Shown here: one piece after another, positions 49,940-62,458 of the stretch
Numbering within the stretch: position 1 is the stretch's first letter
Layout of the letters: each line of letters starts with the position of its first letter
Origin: Pontederia crassipes
Taxonomy: Eukaryota > Streptophyta > Magnoliopsida > Commelinales > Pontederiaceae
Direction of reading: 5' to 3'
Assembly: GCA_030549335.1 (NCBI GenBank)
Contig: CM060195.1
Location: forward strand, 47,250,991 to 47,314,990
DNA length: 64,000 nucleotides
Program-made: the position numbers and the translations under genes
Notes under the pieces: generated by a model
Databases searched by the model: none
Seen by the model: the letters and a program-made list of their open reading frames with translations, nothing else
What the model was told of the DNA's origin: nothing

Positions 49940-52900
49940 ACCATTTGCGTCCAATATAGTGTTAATTTTTAAACTCTTGTGGATGTATGAAGACTTAATT
50001 AGTTTGTTTAAAAGAATTTTTTAGATGTTTTGGTTAGCTAGGAGATTATAAGACACTTCATTCATCATGGATGATATATAGTACTCTTTCTCTGGAGTAG
50101 CAGTGGCATTTGTTTTATTTTATGTTTTGCAACATGTACTTAACACTATGGTTTGACTAGCAACCGATGATGGTGCTAGCATCATGTTTGATAATGATGC
50201 TAGCATCACCACCAATGATGGTGATGGCGTCATCATTGCTACAAACAATGTCATAATGAACATGTGGATTCAAGAAAAAATTGATGTGGAAGAAGGCGTT
50301 ATTGCATAGGCAGATGTAGTCTGTGACCACAATCCTTTTCCAGACATTAGTAATGATGATATTCTACCACCAACAGAGGTGTTGCCTCGACGATATGGGA
50401 TGTGCAATTTTTAAATGAAACGTAATATAAAGATTTATAGTGTACTTATATTAGTTGGTTATAACATGCATCTTTTAGTCAATGAAACATGGCATTTCTT
50501 AATGGGAAAATGTGGTGCATTTGTGTTTCATCACGCGACTTGATGAGTGGACATAAAACAACGTAACTAACAAATTAAAGTTTAACTTGCATTGACTATA
50601 TACGCAATTTATTTAACAAGGGCTAATTACCCTAAAATTTATATATTAATGTTAATACTTTTTTTTAAAAAAATTGGGGGGTGGGGGAGTATTGCCCTTC
50701 TTTTTCACACTATCTCTAACTAACATAGGTGCCATCGATAGTGTCATTAAAGCTTATGCCTCTCCCAATTACACTTACTAAAATGACAATGCATCATCAA
50801 AGCCATAAAAATACTATTTCCTTGATAAGTTGTGAAAATTAAGTGAGAAAGTTTATTATGATATTAAGACTCTCAATCATACGTGTCTAATATAGTGCTA
50901 ATTTTGGACATGCATGTCCAATATAATGTTAGTTTTTAAACTCATGTGGATGAAATGAAGACTTAATCAATTTGTTTAGAAGAATTTTTAGGTATTTTAG
51001 TTAAGTATGTGTACTTTGTTAATAACTAATCAGGTTTCCAAAGAGATTAGAAGACACTTCATTCGCCATGGACAATTATTATATCTTTCAATAGTACTCT
51101 TTTCGTTATATGAAGTTGTTTTGGTAATTGTTTTATTTTATATTTTAGAACATCTATATAACACTATGACTTGACCATTGATCGATGATCGATGATGGTG
51201 CTATGATAATCATTGATGATGGTGCGAGCATGGCTACCAATGATGGTGCTAGTGTCTCCAATGTTGGAACCAATATCATAATGGACATGTGGCTTCAAGA
51301 AATTCCCAATGTGGAAGTTGGCATGATTTCAGAGAGGCAAATGTAGAGATTGTTCATTCCCACACTAGTGATGATGTGATTCTATCATCATCAGACGTGT
51401 TGCCTCCATGATATGGGTTGTACAAATTTCAAATGAAACGTAATATAAAGATTTATAGTGTACTTATATAAGTTGATTATAATATGCATCTTTTGATTAA
51501 TGAAATGTGACATTTTTTAATGTGAAAAATATGTGGTGCATTTGTGATTGATTCTGCGACCTAATGAGTGGACATAAGATAATATAATTAAATAGATCAA
51601 ACTAAAATTCACATTGACTATTATACAAAACTTATTTAAAGGAGATCAATTACACTAAAATTAATGTTAATACGTTTTAAAAAATTAATGGGGAGGGGCA
51701 ATATTGCTCTTATTTTTCGCATTATCTCCAACTAACATAGGTGCTGCAGCCAATATTGACATTAAAGCTTTGTACCTCTCCCAGTTACATTTACTAAAAT
51801 GATAATGCATCATCAAAATTGTGAAATTACTATTTTCGTCATAAGTTGTGAAAATTAAGTGAGAAGGTTATTATGGTATTAAAACTCTCAATCATGTGCA
51901 CCCAATATAATGTTAATTTTTAAGCTTGCAAATACAAAATATTATTAATTTTTAAACTCATGTGGCTGGTATGAAGATTTTATTAGTTTATTTAGAAGAA
52001 TTTTAAATGCTTTAGTTAAGTATGTGTACTTTGTTATTAACTTAGAAAATTATAGGAGATTACAAAAGACACTTTATTTGTCATGGATGTCCTCAATATT
52101 TTTTTATATGGTATTTTTATCTAGATCTATAGTGGTATTTATTTTATTTTATGCTTTGCAACATCTATGTAACACTATGGCTAGACCAATGACCGATGAT
52201 GGTGCTAGAATCACCATTGATGATGGTGCGAGCATCGCCACTGAAGTTAGTGCCAGCATCACCACCAATGATGGTGCTAGTGTCAACATCGGTGGAAACA
52301 ATGTCATAATGGACATGTGGCTTCAAAAACTTCTCGACATGGAAGAAGGCATTATTGCAAGAGGCAAAGGTAGAGATCGTCGATGACCACAATCCTCATT
52401 GATGATAGGGGATGTTCAATTTTTGAAAGATATTATAAAGATTTATAGTGCACTCATATTAGTTGGTTATAATATGCATCCTTTTATTAATGAAACACAA
52501 CAATTTGAAAAAATGTGGTGCATTTGATTTTGATCTCGCGACCTGATGATTGAACATAAAATAGCATAACTAACAAATCAAAGTATATCTTGCATTGACT
52601 ACTATACAAAACTTATTTAATGGGGACCAATTATCTTAAAATTTATATACCAATATATAATGTTAATACATTTTTAAAAAATTAGGGGGGGGGGGGGGGA
52701 GGGGCAGTATTGCCCTTATTTTTTGCACTATAAAAGCTTGTACCTCTCCCAATTATGATAATGCATCATCAAAGTCGTAAAACTATTGCTTCCTTGATAG
52801 AAGTTGTGGAATTAAGAGAGAACATAACTAAAGCGACGAATTCTTTTCAAGCATGTGCATCCAATATAATGTTAATTTTTAAACTCATGTGGATAGTATG

Positions 52901-53960
52901 AAAACTTAATTAGTTTGCTTAGAAGAATTTTAGATAATTATGTGCACTTTGTTATTAACTAAGCATGTTGCCAAGAGACTATAAGACACTTCATTCATCT
53001 TGGAAGGTCGACAATGGTATTCATTTTATTTTATGTTTTGCAACATCTATGTAACACTATGGCCCGACTAGTGGCCGATTCTGGTGTTAGCATCACTATT
53101 GATGATGATGCTAGCATCTCCATCGATGATGGTGTTAGTGTCACCACCGTTGGAACCAATGTCATAATTGACATATGACTTCAAGGAATTTTCGACGTGG
53201 AAGAAGGCATTATTGTTGAGGCAAATGTAGGGATCATCCATGACCACAATCCTTCACCATGTACTAGTGATGATAAGATTCTACTACCATAAGAGGTGTT
53301 GCCTTAATGATGGGGGATGTACAAATTTTAAATGAAACATAATATAAAGGTTTATGGTGTATTGATATTTGTTGGTTATAATATGCATTTTTTAATTAAT
53401 GTGACATGACATTTTTCTAATGAAAAAATGTGATGCATTTGTGTTTGTTCCTACGACCTAATGGGTGGGTATAAAATAACATAACTAACAAATCAAAGTA
53501 TAATGAGATCAATTTCTCTAATTAGGGGGGAGAGGAAGTATCACCCTTCTTTTTCACACTACCTCAAGCTAGCATACTGTAGTAATGCCATTAAAAATTG
53601 TACATCTCTCGATTACACGTAAAGTGATAATGCATCATCAAAGCCATAAAATTATTATTTGTTTGATAAGTTGTGGGAATTAAGTGAGAAGGTTATTATG
53701 GTATTAAGACTCTCAATCATGCGCGTGCAATATAATATTAATTTTTAAACCCATGTGAATGGTGTGAAGACTTAATCAGTTTGTTTTGAAGAATATTTAG
53801 ATGTTTTAGTTAAGTATGCGCACTTTGTTATTAGCTAAGTAGGTTGCGAGGAGTTGACACGACACTTCATTCATCATGGAAGGTTGATATATCTTTAATA
53901 TAGTACTCTTTCGAATATGCAACATATATGTAACACTATGGCTTGATCATTAATGTATTT
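49940..53960 (+). repeat. Tandem array of a 0.87-1.0-kb unit, about four and a quarter copies
   Basis: A marker reading like CCAATATAATGTTAATTTTT recurs at 49951, 50918, 51902, 52861 and (diverged) 53728, and an ACACTATG marker at 50143, 51161, 52172, 53054 and 53933. Between these, the same order of blocks repeats: an ATGATGGTGCTAGCATCACC-rich patch, a block containing GACATGTGGCTTCAAGAA, a G-run, and GATAATGCATCATCAAAG. Copies are moderately diverged and AT-rich. Each has an internal 24-27-bp sub-repeat that could encode DDGASI-like residues. No LTR, TIR or known domain was identified. Confidence 0.85.
52171..52386 (+). other. Best-preserved open frame of the tandem unit (unknown product)
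   Basis: In the third unit an open stretch from MARPMTDDGARITI runs about 70 codons. It contains four DDGAS-type sub-repeats of 8-9 residues, then VIMDMWLQKLLDMEEGII, and ends in a basic GKGRDRR. Equivalent stretches in the other units are interrupted. An upstream in-frame Met at 52024 would add a hydrophobic leader. I do not recognise the family, and it may not be coding at all. Confidence 0.25.
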
Positions 53961-55912
53961 TAATCTACCCCTAAATCCTTAATAAGTTTAGAAAATTTTT
54001 TGAGTTGACTAAAGAAATTAATTTTACTTGTATAATGATAGATCAATAGTTCATTAATATTCATCCATTTTTTTCCTATATAAGGTCCATTAATGAAGAT
54101 ATGCTTTTATGTTCTTCTTAATTTGCCATTTGTCTTTTTTTTATTATTATGGACATTGTTATGATAACTATTGTTGATTTTGTTTATTGTTCAAAATCAT
54201 AATGTTTTGAACTTATTTAAGTTATATGATAAGAAAATAAAGGATATGGAAATATACTTTATTTAGAATAAATAATTCACATTTTGAGAACATTTTATGA
54301 CTCATTGGAATGCCATTAGTGTGGTTTTTGGATTTGAATTTTGCTCATTTGGATTCATTTTTACTATTAATTATTTACTTGGTGATGCCTTTATGATCTA
54401 TTGGGATTTAAAGATAATTTGACACAAAAAAATTGTTTAATAAGATGGTTGCACAAGTAGTAAATTCATTGCATAAATGGGAAGTCCACCATCATATTAA
54501 TACTTTTAGATCAATCCTTTATATACCCTCCATGATTATCAATTAACAATGTAGATGTGTTATTGTAATTTTGGATTATTGAAAATTAGTAATGGCGTAA
54601 TCAAATTATAACATATGATTTGATATTTCTCAATATTATAATTTATCTTGATTTTAGAATATAAAATAATATATTTGTGTAATATAATATACAACACTAA
54701 ACAAATATTAAAGTAGCTAAAATTGTGGGTGTTAGATTTGCAACACTTATTTGTACTTTGAACTCTATAACAAAGTAAGTTGCATTTGTTGGTTTTCAAA
54801 TATGAAATTGTTAGCAAATAAAAGAATGCCAATAAGTTATCTTATGTTATTTGAAAAGAGAATGAAGTTTAAATTGTTTTAATGTGTCGTGGTATTTGAC
54901 TCAAAAGGCAAAATCATTAAAAAAATTGTTGATCTCGATCTAAGTGAAAAATTAATGAAAAAGTATTTTCTGAAAGAGTTTTATGTCATCTTATTAAAAT
55001 CATAAATCCTCTAATACAGAAGTTGGATAAAATTCTTTAAGAAAGAAAAAAAGTATATATTTTTTTAATTTTAAAATGCGAAGTATATGATTCCAAAAGT
55101 CAATTAAAAAAAAATATATATCTGTATTATTAAAAGCTTAATCTATGTACAAAAGTTGTGAAGTCATAACATGAACTTAAAAATAAATAAACGTACATGT
55201 CTTGCACGAAACATATTTTGTGATAGGTAAAGATAATTATAATCACATATACGTGTAAAATTAATTTAAGATGTCCATTTTGCAAAAGGTACATGAAGAA
55301 AAAGGTTACACTTTAAATGCTAAAATAATTAAACATACAACAGTTGTTAATAATGAAAGTTATTTTTATTTTCATAAAAAAATGATCTCAAGATTCTTCA
55401 CAAGTATGTGCCTAAAGATTTATTTTAAGTGATAGTTAAGGATGAGTTAAAAGTTTTAAGTAAATCGATATGTGTTATATAGTAAGATTCTGCCTAGATG
55501 AGTATATATAAGTGCACGGCAGGACATACCTAGATTAATATGGAGTCAATTGACCCCATAAAAATTTAAGCTAATGCATATTAGTATCTACTAATTCATA
55601 TGCTAAATTAATTTTGGTAAAACAACTAAAATAACTTTTCATAAGTAATATTTTAGCTAGGTATCTCAAAGAATTGATGAAATTTTTAGGTCTTTTATAT
55701 TTCAAAACTTATATTTCACACATTTTTCTTTCAAAACTTGTATTTTAAAACTATTCTCTCATTTTTCATAAAAAAAAATGTGTGAAAGGATAGAAGCAAT
55801 GTTTTGAAAGATGAACCAATGAATGGTTCGACCCATAAAACCATCGACCATCAGCCCACTTGGTTGATGTGTGCATCGGAATTGAACAAAAAATTAGATC
55901 GAAAATTTTGTT
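53961..55912. other. AT-rich intergenic stretch
   Basis: About 2 kb with no supported gene. An open frame on the minus strand (54560-54832) is rich in Ile, Asn, Tyr and Lys, as expected from AT-rich noncoding DNA. Confidence 0.5.
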
Positions 55913-56122
55913 TGGGTGAAGTGATAAGCGACTCCTTCTTACTCAAGTAAAATTTTGAATAGTGAATTTAATAAATTTTTATTAGAAATCTCACTTATCA
56001 CTATCATGATCCAAAACGATTTTATCGAATTAATTAAGTTAGATGATGAATCGACTATCACAATGTACTCTTTAGGATCGCCTAAATTAGGTCGTCTACT
56101 GGGCTTGCTACCCAAAAAAAAA
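55913..56122 (+). mobile_element. tRNA-derived SINE-like copy upstream of the PPR gene
   Basis: Begins near GTGAAGTGATAAGCGACTCC, contains AATTTTGAATAGTG as a degenerate B box, shares GAATTAATTAAGTTAGATGA with the copy at 15320-15490, and ends in A(10) at 56113-56122. It ends about 160 bp before the PPR start codon, so it probably lies in the promoter. Confidence 0.45.
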
Positions 56123-56284
56123 AGATTGAATTAGGTTGGGCCAGCAAAATCTTAGTTTATTTCATCAGCATCATTTCTCAAGTTCGTGTTCTGGAGCACC
56201 TCTTCGTGTTCGAGGGAGGAAACCCCGACAACTCTCTCGGCCGCTCCTGCTCCAGCGCCCGCGCCCTAAATCCCACATCGCACA

Positions 56285-59200
56285 ATGAGAGCAGTTCCCC
56301 TAATCCTCTGCCGCCATCGCCGCTTTACCGGCGCCCGCGCCTTCGCCACAAGCTACAGCGGCCGGATCGTCCGCACAGACTCCTCCGGTTGCGCCCTCGC
56401 CGTAGAGGTCGACCCGCCGGACCTATCCTTCGACCCCCGCGGTCACGCCGTTCCCCGCCGCGATGTCATCTGCAGCGCTGTTCGCATCCTCCTTTCGGGG
56501 CATCCCAACGCCGACCCCTTGCTCGACCTCGCGGACTACTTGGAGACCCTCTCCCTCACCCTCACCCCCGCGGAGGTCAGCGAGATCCTCAAGTCCCTAC
56601 GTAGCCCGCGCCGCGCCCTCGAGTTCTTCCGATTCGCCGCAGCCTCCCTCCCTGGATACCGCCACGACTGCTTCACCTACAACCGGATCCTTGCTATTCT
56701 CGCCCGCGGCGGCGCGGCCGATCCAGAACTTGTTCGGATAATCATTGACGAGATGGAGCGGGACGCGGTGAAAGGGAGCATCTCGACGGTGAATATTTTA
56801 ATCGGTATGGTTGGGAGATCCACGGAGATCGATCGGTGCTTGGAGCTTGCGAGGAAGTGGGGTTTAGGGTTTAACGGGTACACCTACAAGTGTCTGACGC
56901 AGGCATACTTGCGGTGCCGTGATGTCGAGAAGGCATTCACAGTTTATGAGGATATGAGGAGGAAGGGATATAAATTAGATATCTTTGCATACAACATGCT
57001 GCTGGATGCTTTAGCAAAAGCTGAAAAGGTGCCATCTTTACATCCTCATTTGAAACACTTTCTGTGATTAAAGGCTTGAAATGTTGTTTAAACTAATTCT
57101 GTTGGAGAATGGTTATCATAAATCATAATCCAAGTAACACTAGAACCTAATTATTAGCGCTCAACCTGTACCAAGATCTAAGACATTTCAGGTGCCAGCA
57201 TGTGTATATATTTGTTCTTTAAGAACAAACATGATTGTAGGGCTTTAAAAGTCTCAGTTTCTAATTGTGAAGACAATTGGAAATCCTTTTTATCTTATTA
57301 AAATCTTGATCTTGCCATTTTGCGCTCATATATTGAACTAGTTCTACCATAAAACCAACTGACTTATTTGTTATTAAAATTGAAGGTTATCCCAACGAAT
57401 ACGAAATGGATGTTGCTGCAAAATATTAACTGTGCCATCAGAGAAACTTTAGATGTGCTAGCTTTGTGAATATGTCCAGTTTCTTTGTTGGGAGGTACAT
57501 TACCATTAATCTATACTAAGTTAAACTTAGCAGTCATGTCCTTTCTAAAAATGCTTTGTTGACTTCAGTAATTGGTCATGGATCTTTGTTTAGTGACATT
57601 TGTATTAATGCCTGTCTCTGTACTTCTCCTTCTTTTCTCGTAGAACCTTTTGAGCTGCATCTGGTATTCTTTTCTAAGATAACCGCTAAGAGAATCTTAA
57701 AAACTGCTGCAGCATTTCTTATTAAATCAGAAGGAACAACTTTATCTTTTCCCCATATGTGGAGCCAAAAAGTTCTTCACACAATCCGTATTTCCTTGTA
57801 ATAATGATGAATGACATTTTTTCATGTATTTTACTTTGTGAGAAAGTTTTTAGGAAGTGTAAATTTCTCAAAATTGCTTAAAGTTTATTGTTAACTGATG
57901 ATCGATCCTTTTTTTTATCTTTTGAGAGGGGAAAGGACAACTACGTCCTATAGTAGTTGTCCAAATGTATTGAGGAAAGAGCGTGGGATGTACATGTGTA
58001 TGTGGGAACTATGACATTTTTTTTAAAAGTAGGAGAGGATGAGAGCCATGTGCACTCATCCCTATTTATTAATATAACAATGTTACATCAAGATGTTGAA
58101 ATAATAATTACTACACTCTTGCCTAGTCTCTCATCAAACATCTAGACATAGTTCAACATAACATCTTTCACCCCTAAAAATGCATCCATTTCGTTGGCAC
58201 CATATGGACCATAGGAAAGCCAATGACATTGCACGTCGACGCTTGGATACATAATATTGGTTAGTTCCTGAACTGCTTCCACCTCTAAATGATCTCCAAA
58301 AAGTTGTTGATGAGTATACATCTACCCAAAAGCAGCCCGATGATTGCCATACCTCCCTTGCCACAACGCATTAAAAAAATAGGTGCTTGATATCCTCCTC
58401 TGGGTCATTACATAAAACACATAAGGTACATGCATTTTGGTTCCATCTCCGCCTATAACATTGTGTTGGCGGTCGTCGTCTTCTGAGGAGCCATGCAAAT
58501 ATTTTAATATGTAGAGGAACTTTTAGTTGCCATATTAACCGACAATCCAGGTGTAACTCATCTTTCATTCCACTGGTTACTGGTTTCATTGATCAATAGC
58601 TGATACGTTCTTCGTACTGAAAATATGCCTGTTGTCCATACCCATGCATCTTGTCTAGAGTTATTTATGTGATAACCCTCTAAACGTTCCAAAAGGAGGA
58701 GAAAATCCTCGAGTCTGTTATCAGAGAGGGGAGCCAGAAAGTGTGGGGTCCAAACACCTGAAGATAATAAATTGTCTTCCCAATAAGTTGCAGCCACTGC
58801 ATGTCAATCTTCTGCCAGGGCATAAAGTCTTGGAAAAGTGACACAAAAAGGTTCTCCTGTTGGCCACGGATCCTCCCAGAAATGAAAGTCCCTTCCTGCT
58901 CCGTGTGTTGCTCCAAAAACATTTTGTATGCGTGGTATGACAGATAGGCCTATATTTTATAGCCGGTCCCAAGCCCGGATAAAGGAGGAGGGTTGTGTTA
59001 GGCCCCGACAGCCAACATAAAATCATGTCGAATCTTATGAACATGGATCAACGAATATATTGTTGTTGTTGTGGTATGACAGATAGGATACTAATCCAAA
59101 ATGATGATGCACCCTGCGGAACCCGCTGCCTTATTTCCCAAGATAGTGTGCTGCCATAACAGGCCTTCATCACCGAAAGCCAAACATCATCCAAACATCA

Positions 59201-62200
59201 TTTACTTGTCCCATCAAGCGAACAACCCATTTTGAAAGTAACGCATCATTCATAGTCTTGAGATCCCGAACACCCAGTCCTCCCTTTGAAATAGGTTTGC
59301 AAATCTCACTCCAAGCAACCAAATACGTGCTCCTTCCACTACTGCCTGAATTTTTCCAAAAAAACTCCGGCGAAGTGAGTCAATTCGTTGTACAATCCCG
59401 TGTTGAAATACTGACATATAATATATGGGAATAGCATAAAGCACAGAACAGATAAAAACCAATCTTCCCCCTCGTGACAACGAACGAGAATGCTAGCCTT
59501 CAAGTCATCGTTCAATCTGTTCAATAACAGGAGTCCAGTCCCTTGTTAGGATTCGGCCATCACTAAGTGGGAGGCCCAAATATGATATTGGCAAACTACA
59601 TATGGCTGTCTTCAGCTGAAGTGCCTATCCAAAACTCACACTCTCGCAAGGTAAGATGCATAAAGTAAAACTATCTAGTAAAAAACTCACTCTCTCAATA
59701 GAAAAGATTCAAGATGTATCTCGACGGCCTAGGATTCTGATGATGGCAGGAATATCAAGGTTGTATCTCGACTACTGGCCTAGACATATCAAGGTTGTAT
59801 CTCAACAACCGGCCTAGGTTTCCAAAGATCTCCTTGAAGCGCGGATCTATCAGGGCTGAACAAAACAACAAAGTCGATGAACCCTCAAAGTACTAGATGA
59901 TGTCCAACAAGCAACAACTAGCGCAGCATGTCTGTCGCAAGGGCTGCCAGCTTGGGAAAAGCCATGGTCAGCGATTCCCCAAGTGTCCATTCATGGTTCT
60001 AGAAGCGGAAACCCTCCCATTGCCCCAATGATAGTAGGCATAAAGACCGCAACAGGGGGAGAATATCAGAAACCCCACATCAGAAGGGAGAAGCACCACG
60101 AGGTAGGCACAATCGAGCATCCCGATGATATCTTCCATAACAGGCGAAGAATACCATGCTCCATAAATGATCACCAGGACCCATGATTCTACCCACCCAT
60201 CATGCAAGGAGAGTAGGACTAGTCCATCATAAATTTCGAACCCCAAACCCGACGGGTTATCATAGCTCACTCCAGGCCACCAAGTGGACCTCAGAGGAGA
60301 TTATGCTATGTCCGTGCCAGAAGAGCCTGCTCCTGAAAGTGCCATCATCCAGGGACAGTCATATAGTATATAGGAAGAGATGTCAACACAGATCGCAAAA
60401 GAGTCAAGCATTACCCCCACCCCTGCCCCCCAAGATAGCAATATGGGACTCCAGCCATGTAGCATCCTCTTGATGCTGGAGTTCCGATTTCTCTGATTAA
60501 AGTGTAATGTATATAGTCAGATGCTCTTTTTCCTCTCTACTATGACCTTCTTGAGTTGCTTTTAAGTACTGAAATAATTCTCACCGTGGCTTGGCTTCAT
60601 TTTTCAGTTTAATTCCACTGAACACTGAGCTTAAGCTGATCATTGTGTTCTAACATGTTCCAAAGCTTGTTTAGCAGCCAAAAGAGTACACCTCAGTTAT
60701 TGATGGAAGATAATATGGAGAAAGATAATAAAAAGAGAATATTTAAGGACAAAGATACAGCTATTGCCTGCAATACACATATTTGAAGTTTCTTAATATG
60801 GTCTATTAAATATTTGTGTTTTTGGTACTTACATGCATACAACAACAACAACAAAGCCTTATCCCACTAGGTGGGGTCGGCTACATGGATCATACGACGC
60901 CATTCCGTTCTATTAGTAATCAAACCTTTCGGTATATTATTCACCAATAGATCCTGCTCTATTAGTTCGCCAAGTGTCCGCCTTGGCCTCCCTCTCCCTC
61001 TTTTAATCGGACTCTAGATTATTTGATCTACTCTTCTTACTGGCGCATCTAATGGTCTTCTCTGAACATGACCAAACCATCTCAAACGATTCTCTACCAT
61101 TTTCTCACTAATAGGAGCCACTCCGACTCGTTGGTACTTACATGCATGATCCAAATAAATTGTACCTTGAAGAAAAATAGCGTTGGCTTGTTATATTTTA
61201 CTGTCTGTTTCTTTCTTCTCTCATTTGCATCTTACATATCTTACATAAACAGGTTTCTCAAGCTTACAAGGTTTTTGCAGATATGAAGCGCAAGCATTGC
61301 GAACCAGACGTTTATAGCTATACAATTCTTATCAGAATGACAGGAAAGAGGGGAAAAACAGATGAATTCCTTTCTTTCTTTGAAGAGATGATAAGAAAGG
61401 GGTATACTCCTAACTTGATTGCTTATAACACCATGATTGAGGCACTTGCAAAGAACAGGATGGTGGCTAAATGCTTGTTAATATTTTCTAAAATGATTGA
61501 AAATGATTGCCACCCAAATGAGTTTACATACAGTGTTTTAATAGATGTTTTGGCTGCTGAAGGGCAACTTGATAAGCTAGATCACATCGTTGAAGCATCC
61601 AATAAATACATGACCAAGTCAATCTATGCATTTTTGGTAAAGACACTTTGCAAACTAGGTCATGCAAGTGAAGCCCATCGCATGTTTTGTCATATGTGGA
61701 GCTTTGAGGACAAAGGAGATAGGGCGGCATTCTTGTCAATGCTTGAAGTTCTATGTAATGCAGGGAAGACATCAGAAGCTATAGATTTGTTGGATAAGAT
61801 TCATGAAAAAGGGATAACCAGAGATACTTTTATGTACAACATGGTGTTTTCAGCTTTGGCCAAGCTTAAGCAAGTATCTCATATTGATAAACTTCATGAA
61901 CAAATGAAGAACGAAGGTATTTCACCAGACATATTTACATACAATATTCTTATCTCATGTTTTGGTAGAGTTGGCCTAGTTGATAAAGCTTCTCGGCTCT
62001 TTGAAGAAATGGAAAGTACAGATCACAAACCTGATATCATAACTTATAATTCCTTGATACACTGCCTTGGAAAAAATGGCTACCTCGATGAAGCTCACAT
62101 GCATTTCAGGGAGATGCAAGAGAAAGGGTTAAATCCTGATGTTTTCACTTACAGTACCCTTATTGAATGTTTTGGTAAATCTAATAAAGTTGAGATGGCA

Positions 62201-62458
62201 TGCTGGTTGTTTGACGATATGCTTGATAGAGGATGCTTGCCTAACATTGTAACATACAATATTTTGCTTGATTGCCTCGAGAGGTCTGGGAAGAAAGCAG
62301 AAGCATATCAATTATATGAACGCCTTAAACAACAGGATCTGACTCCAGATTCTATAACTTATTCTATACTAGAAAGATTAGAAAGTGGAGCTCCAAGATC
62401 TGCACGGGCGCGCAAGCAGAGTCGTATTCTTGGTTGGGTTGTTAGCCCCTTGAAATGA
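56285..62458 (+). CDS. P-class pentatricopeptide repeat protein, ABO5-like, probably mitochondrial
   Basis: RNA-binding PPR protein of 649 residues from two exons, 56285-57028 and 61253-62458, joined in phase 0 (GAAAAG|gtgcca ... aacag|GTTTCT). The Arg-rich start MRAVPLILCRHRRFTGARAF looks like a mitochondrial presequence, followed by YSGRIVRTDSS. From about residue 125 to 615 there are roughly thirteen 35-residue P-type repeats (for example FTYNILISCFGRVGLVDKAS and ITYNSLIHCLGKNGYLDEAH), with no E, DYW or SMR domain. Length and N-terminal pattern recall Arabidopsis ABO5 (At1g51965), needed for splicing of mitochondrial nad2 intron 3. That orthology is from memory and unverified. Exon 1 is GC-rich, exon 2 is not. 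The 4.2-kb intron carries three non-LTR insertions. The frame is intact throughout. Confidence 0.93.
58017..59620 (-). mobile_element. 5'-truncated L1-type LINE in the PPR intron
   Basis: Minus-strand L1 3' part. The A tail is seen as T(8) at 58017-58024. The GGGATGAGTGCACATGGCTC segment is the 3' UTR. Upstream come pieces of ORF2: zf-RVT-like CRLIWQLKVPLHIKIFAWLL at about 58470-58550, VWTTGIFSVRRTYQLL near 58620, and the post-RT region with MSRGGRLVFICSVL at about 59450-59480 and YLGLPLSDGRILTRDW near 59560. Endonuclease and most of RT are missing. The frame is interrupted several times. It is a diverged relative of the LINE at 7.5-11.6 kb. A shorter non-LTR tail is inserted inside it. Confidence 0.85.
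58949..59070 (+). mobile_element. 122-bp non-LTR tail nested in the L1 fragment, with 17-bp target duplication
   Basis: Flanked by GTGGTATGACAGATAGG at 58932-58948 and 59071-59087. It contains GGTCCCAAGCCCGGATAAAG, GGGTTGTGTTAGGCCCCGAC and ATGGATCAACGAAT, then goes straight to (TTG)n. The 50-bp end motif present in the other copies (CCCCACCTAGTGGGATAAGG region) is missing. It is oriented opposite to the L1 it interrupts. Confidence 0.9.
59621..60838. other. Unassigned part of the PPR intron
   Basis: Contains three degenerate copies of a GGTTGTATCTCGAC..GGCCTAG phrase at about 59728-59818. A GC-richer piece at 59860-60480 may be mobile-element debris. A 100-codon open frame on the minus strand (59968-60270) shows no known motif. 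No exon is needed here, because the PPR frame joins directly. Confidence 0.4.
60839..61130 (-). mobile_element. 5'-truncated RTE-clade LINE with 17-bp target duplication
   Basis: 292 bp flanked by perfect TTGGTACTTACATGCAT at 60822-60838 and 61131-61147. On the minus strand the 5' part encodes the C-terminal end of an RTE reverse transcriptase ORF (ENRLRWFGHVQRRPLDAPVR). A short 3' UTR follows with GTAGCCGACCCCACCTAGTG and a (TTG)n tail. It sits only about 105 bp upstream of the PPR exon 2 acceptor. Confidence 0.9.

Noticed and set aside
54560-54832. 90-residue frame rich in Ile, Asn, Tyr and Cys
   Set aside because: It comes from AT-rich noncoding DNA without conserved motif, splice partner or biased codon use.
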